Assembly: GCA_031549285.1 (NCBI GenBank)
Contig: JAVBPZ010000007.1
Coordinates: 62,001 to 126,000 of the forward strand
Source of the DNA: JAAYCI01 sp031549285
GTDB lineage: Bacteria > Bacillota > Clostridia > Oscillospirales > Ruminococcaceae
Length of the DNA: 64,000 nucleotides
Direction: 5' to 3'
Shown here piece by piece: positions 62,194 to 64,000 of this stretch (positions within the stretch are counted from its first letter, which is position 1; the number at the start of each line of letters is the position of its first letter). The notes under the pieces are model-generated. The model saw only the letters and a list, made by a program, of their open reading frames with translations. It made no database searches and was not told the origin of the DNA. Both the position numbers and the translations under genes were made by a program.

Positions 62194-63132
62194 ATGATCA
62201 CTTTTGGGATAGATACCAGCAATTACGCGACCTCTTTGGCTGTGGTGAATACCGCGGACAAGGAGGTCATTTGCGCGAAAAAACAGTTGCTGCCGGTGAA
62301 GGAAGGCCAACTGGGCCTGCGCCAAAGCGACGCGGTGTTTCATCATACAGCGGCGCTGCCGGAAATGCTGCAGGACCTGAAACAGGCCGGCGTGCTGGAA
62401 AATATTGCTGCGGTGGGGGTCTCCACGCGGCCACGGCCGGTGGCGGGGTCGTATATGCCGTGCTTTTTGTCCGGCATGGCGGTGGCCACAGCGGTGGCGG
62501 TGGCGTTGCATGTGCCGCTGGTGAAAACCACCCACCAGCAGGGACACCTGGCGGCGGCGCGGTTTGCCGCCGGGCAGCAGGGCCTTACCACAAAAACGGT
62601 ACTGGCGCTGCACGTGTCCGGCGGTACCACCCAGCTGCTGCTGGCCGAGGGCAATACCGTAAAAGAAACACTGGGCGGCAGCCAGGACCTGTATGCCGGC
62701 CAGGCGGTGGACCGCCTGGGGGTGCGGCTTGGGTTTGCGTTTCCGGCGGGGGAGGCGCTGTCCAAACTGGCGGCTACCTGCACCGAGGAAGTGACTCCGA
62801 AAATCAGCGTTTCGGGTACAGACTGCCACCTATCCGGCCTGGAAAACCAGTGCCAGCACCTGCTGGCGGCAGGAAAAGACCCGGCTTTCGCGGCGAAATA
62901 TTGCCTTGCCGCCGTGGCGGACACGCTGCTGGCCATGCTGGCAGCCGCGCGCGAAAAGTACCCGGGGCTGCCGGTGGTCTGTGCCGGCGGGGTGCTTGCC
63001 AGCACCGTGATACGGCAGCGCATGGAAAGCAAGGCGGCGGGGCTGTATTTCGTGCCGGCGGCCCTCAGCGGGGACAACGCGGTGGGTGTGGCGCTCATTG
63101 CGGGGGAAGAAGCGAGCGAACATACGAACTAG
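62194..63132 (+). CDS. TsaD/Kae1-like paralogue (O-sialoglycoprotein endopeptidase family)
   Basis: The 312-residue protein has the ASKHA fold of TsaD: GIDTSNYATSLAVV at the start, the HxxxH metal ligands (H114, H118 in THQQGH), and a late Asp in SGDNAVGVALIAG (D294). It differs from canonical TsaD in several places. The SGGHTQL motif reads SGGTTQL (T145 for His), and the protein is about 20-30 residues shorter. Canonical TsaD makes t6A37 with TsaB/C/E and is expected elsewhere. This Clostridia-type paralogue between nusB and xseA has no established role. The ATG follows GAGTGAGCC-like weak signals. Confidence 0.85.
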   Translation: MITFGIDTSNYATSLAVVNTADKEVICAKKQLLPVKEGQLGLRQSDAVFHHTAALPEMLQDLKQAGVLENIAAVGVSTRPRPVAGSYMPCFLSGMAVATAVAVALHVPLVKTTHQQGHLAAARFAAGQQGLTTKTVLALHVSGGTTQLLLAEGNTVKETLGGSQDLYAGQAVDRLGVRLGFAFPAGEALSKLAATCTEEVTPKISVSGTDCHLSGLENQCQHLLAAGKDPAFAAKYCLAAVADTLLAMLAAAREKYPGLPVVCAGGVLASTVIRQRMESKAAGLYFVPAALSGDNAVGVALIAGEEASEHTN

Positions 63133-63287
63133 GCAAACAAAAGAGCCGCGCGAACGAAAGTACTTAGGCGAAGGTAAAAGCCAAGCGGGCGAAAGGACCA
63201 AGTAACCACTGGGCCATTTCATTTATTGCGCGCGAACATAACGCGGAGAATGCTTAAAAAATGAACGATACAACAGGGACGCATAGA

Positions 63288-63309
63288 AAATAGTGCAACA
63301 AATAGTGCA
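63288..63309. repeat. Tandem 10-bp direct repeat upstream of xseA
   Basis: AAATAGTGCA occurs at 63288-63297 and again at 63300-63309, separated by two bases, and is followed by the palindrome CAGTACTG (63310-63317). It lies 29-50 bases before the xseA start. The rest of the 205-base gap after the TsaD-like gene shows no clear promoter or hairpin. Confidence 0.6.
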
Positions 63310-63337
63310 CAGTACTGAAAACGAAGGAGGGCCCAGC

Positions 63338-64000
63338 ATGGTGGATATCATTACCGTGGCGGCACTGAACGCCTATGTGCGCTCGGTACTGGAAAGCGAC
63401 GCGGTGCTCACGGATATCGCCATCCGCGGGGAAATCAGCAACTTCAGCCGCCACTTTAAAACCGGGCACTGTTACTTCAGCCTGAAGGACGAAAAAGCCG
63501 CCGTAAAGGCGGTGCTGTTCAAGGGAGACGCGGCCCGCCTGTCCTTCCAGCCGGAAAATGGCATGCGGGTGGTGGTTCGCGGGCGCATCTCACTGTATGA
63601 GCGTGACGGCGCCTTTCAAATATATGTGGACGCCATGTTCCCGGAGGGCCTGGGCAGCGTGCAGATGGCGTTTGACCAGCTGAAAGCCCGCCTGCAGGCG
63701 GAAGGGCTGTTTGCGCCGGAACACAAAAGGCAGCTGCCGGAATACCCGGCTGTGGTCGGCCTGGTTACCTCACAAACCGGCGCCGCGCTGCAGGATATTT
63801 TAAAGGTTGCGCAGCTGCGGTGTCCCACCGCGCGGTTCCTGCTGGCGCCGGTGTCGGTACAGGGGGATGCGGCCGCCGCAGGCATCGCCGCAGCGGTGCG
63901 CGCACTGGACAAAAGCGGCCGTGTGGACGTCATCATTATTGCCCGGGGTGGTGGCAGCGCCGAGGACCTGTGGGTGTTCAACAGTGAAAAAATTGCCCGC
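63338..64000 (+). CDS. xseA: Exodeoxyribonuclease VII large subunit (truncated by window end)
   Basis: The frame is open from the ATG at 63338 to the last base, giving 221 residues. It shows the N-terminal OB fold (IRGEISNFSRHFKTGHCYFS, then SLKDEKAAVKAVLFKG) and the start of the catalytic domain, with VVGLVTSQTGAALQDI and the family motif ARGGGSAEDLWVFNSE. Exo VII degrades single-stranded DNA from both ends. AGGAGGG lies before the start. xseB, which encodes the small subunit, would be expected just beyond the window. Confidence 0.96.
   Translation, partial: MVDIITVAALNAYVRSVLESDAVLTDIAIRGEISNFSRHFKTGHCYFSLKDEKAAVKAVLFKGDAARLSFQPENGMRVVVRGRISLYERDGAFQIYVDAMFPEGLGSVQMAFDQLKARLQAEGLFAPEHKRQLPEYPAVVGLVTSQTGAALQDILKVAQLRCPTARFLLAPVSVQGDAAAAGIAAAVRALDKSGRVDVIIIARGGGSAEDLWVFNSEKIAR

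Noticed and set aside
1..64000. tRNA, rRNA, CRISPR, insertion sequence or prophage
   Set aside because: No cloverleaf ending with a GTTCnAnnC arm, no regularly spaced repeats, no transposase or integrase frame, and gene order is ordinary core chromosome throughout.

Overview
The window looks like core chromosome from a GC-rich Firmicute of class Clostridia, probably near the Oscillospirales/Ruminococcaceae (family-level placement is an inference from gene content, not computed). Pointers are SepF and DivIVA division genes, HPr kinase, WhiA, a YmcA/YlbF protein between miaB and mutS, GatCAB, Asp23, a YerC-type TrpR relative, frequent TTG and GTG starts with strong Shine-Dalgarno sites, and G/C-rich third codon positions. 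Almost every gene lies on the plus strand. The minus-strand exceptions are a truncated pseudouridine synthase at the left edge, a small Cys-rich protein, a HAD phosphatase, a candidate 30-residue toxin and a GT4 glycosyltransferase. I see no tRNA, rRNA, insertion sequence, prophage or CRISPR array.

Layout: (1) 1-9.7 kb holds radC, uvrB, uvrA, a DUF1295 membrane protein, miaB and a ymcA-like gene. (2) 9.9-16 kb is mutS, a candidate structured RNA, mutL and miaA. (3) 16.2-25.2 kb is the division and isoprenoid-lipoprotein block: a HlyD-like membrane protein, yggS, sepF, ylmH, divIVA, ileS, lspA and rluD. (4) 25.2-30.5 kb carries a Cof-type phosphatase, a short ComEA-like protein, ppk1, a membrane diguanylate cyclase and a small Cys protein. 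(5) 30.9-37.5 kb is phoH, ybeY, dgkA, era, recO, a YkvA-like protein and mutS2. (6) 37.7-43.2 kb has a HAD phosphatase, an LTA-synthase-like sulfatase and a radical SAM/DUF2344 pair. (7) 43.3-43.6 kb is a compact candidate type I toxin-antitoxin locus. (8) 43.8-47.6 kb has rpsB, tsf, yerC and a GT4 glycosyltransferase. (9) 47.7-55.4 kb is hprK, murB, whiA, dnaE and pfkA. (10) 55.7-64 kb is ligA, gatCAB, asp23, nusB, a TsaD-like paralogue and the start of xseA.

The window is unusually dense in DNA maintenance genes (radC, uvrBA, mutSL, mutS2, recO, ligA, dnaE, xseA) and in translation and tRNA/rRNA modification genes (miaA, miaB, ileS, two pseudouridine synthases, era, ybeY, rpsB, tsf, gatCAB). 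Most blocks are standard Clostridia gene neighbourhoods.

The two items most deserving attention are non-coding. One is a roughly 190-nt multi-stem RNA candidate between mutS and mutL. The other is a 222-bp cassette between a radical SAM operon and rpsB, in which a tiny hydrophobic peptide (minus strand) faces a short terminator-ended antisense RNA (plus strand), with the two transcripts starting in the same 11-bp sequence.
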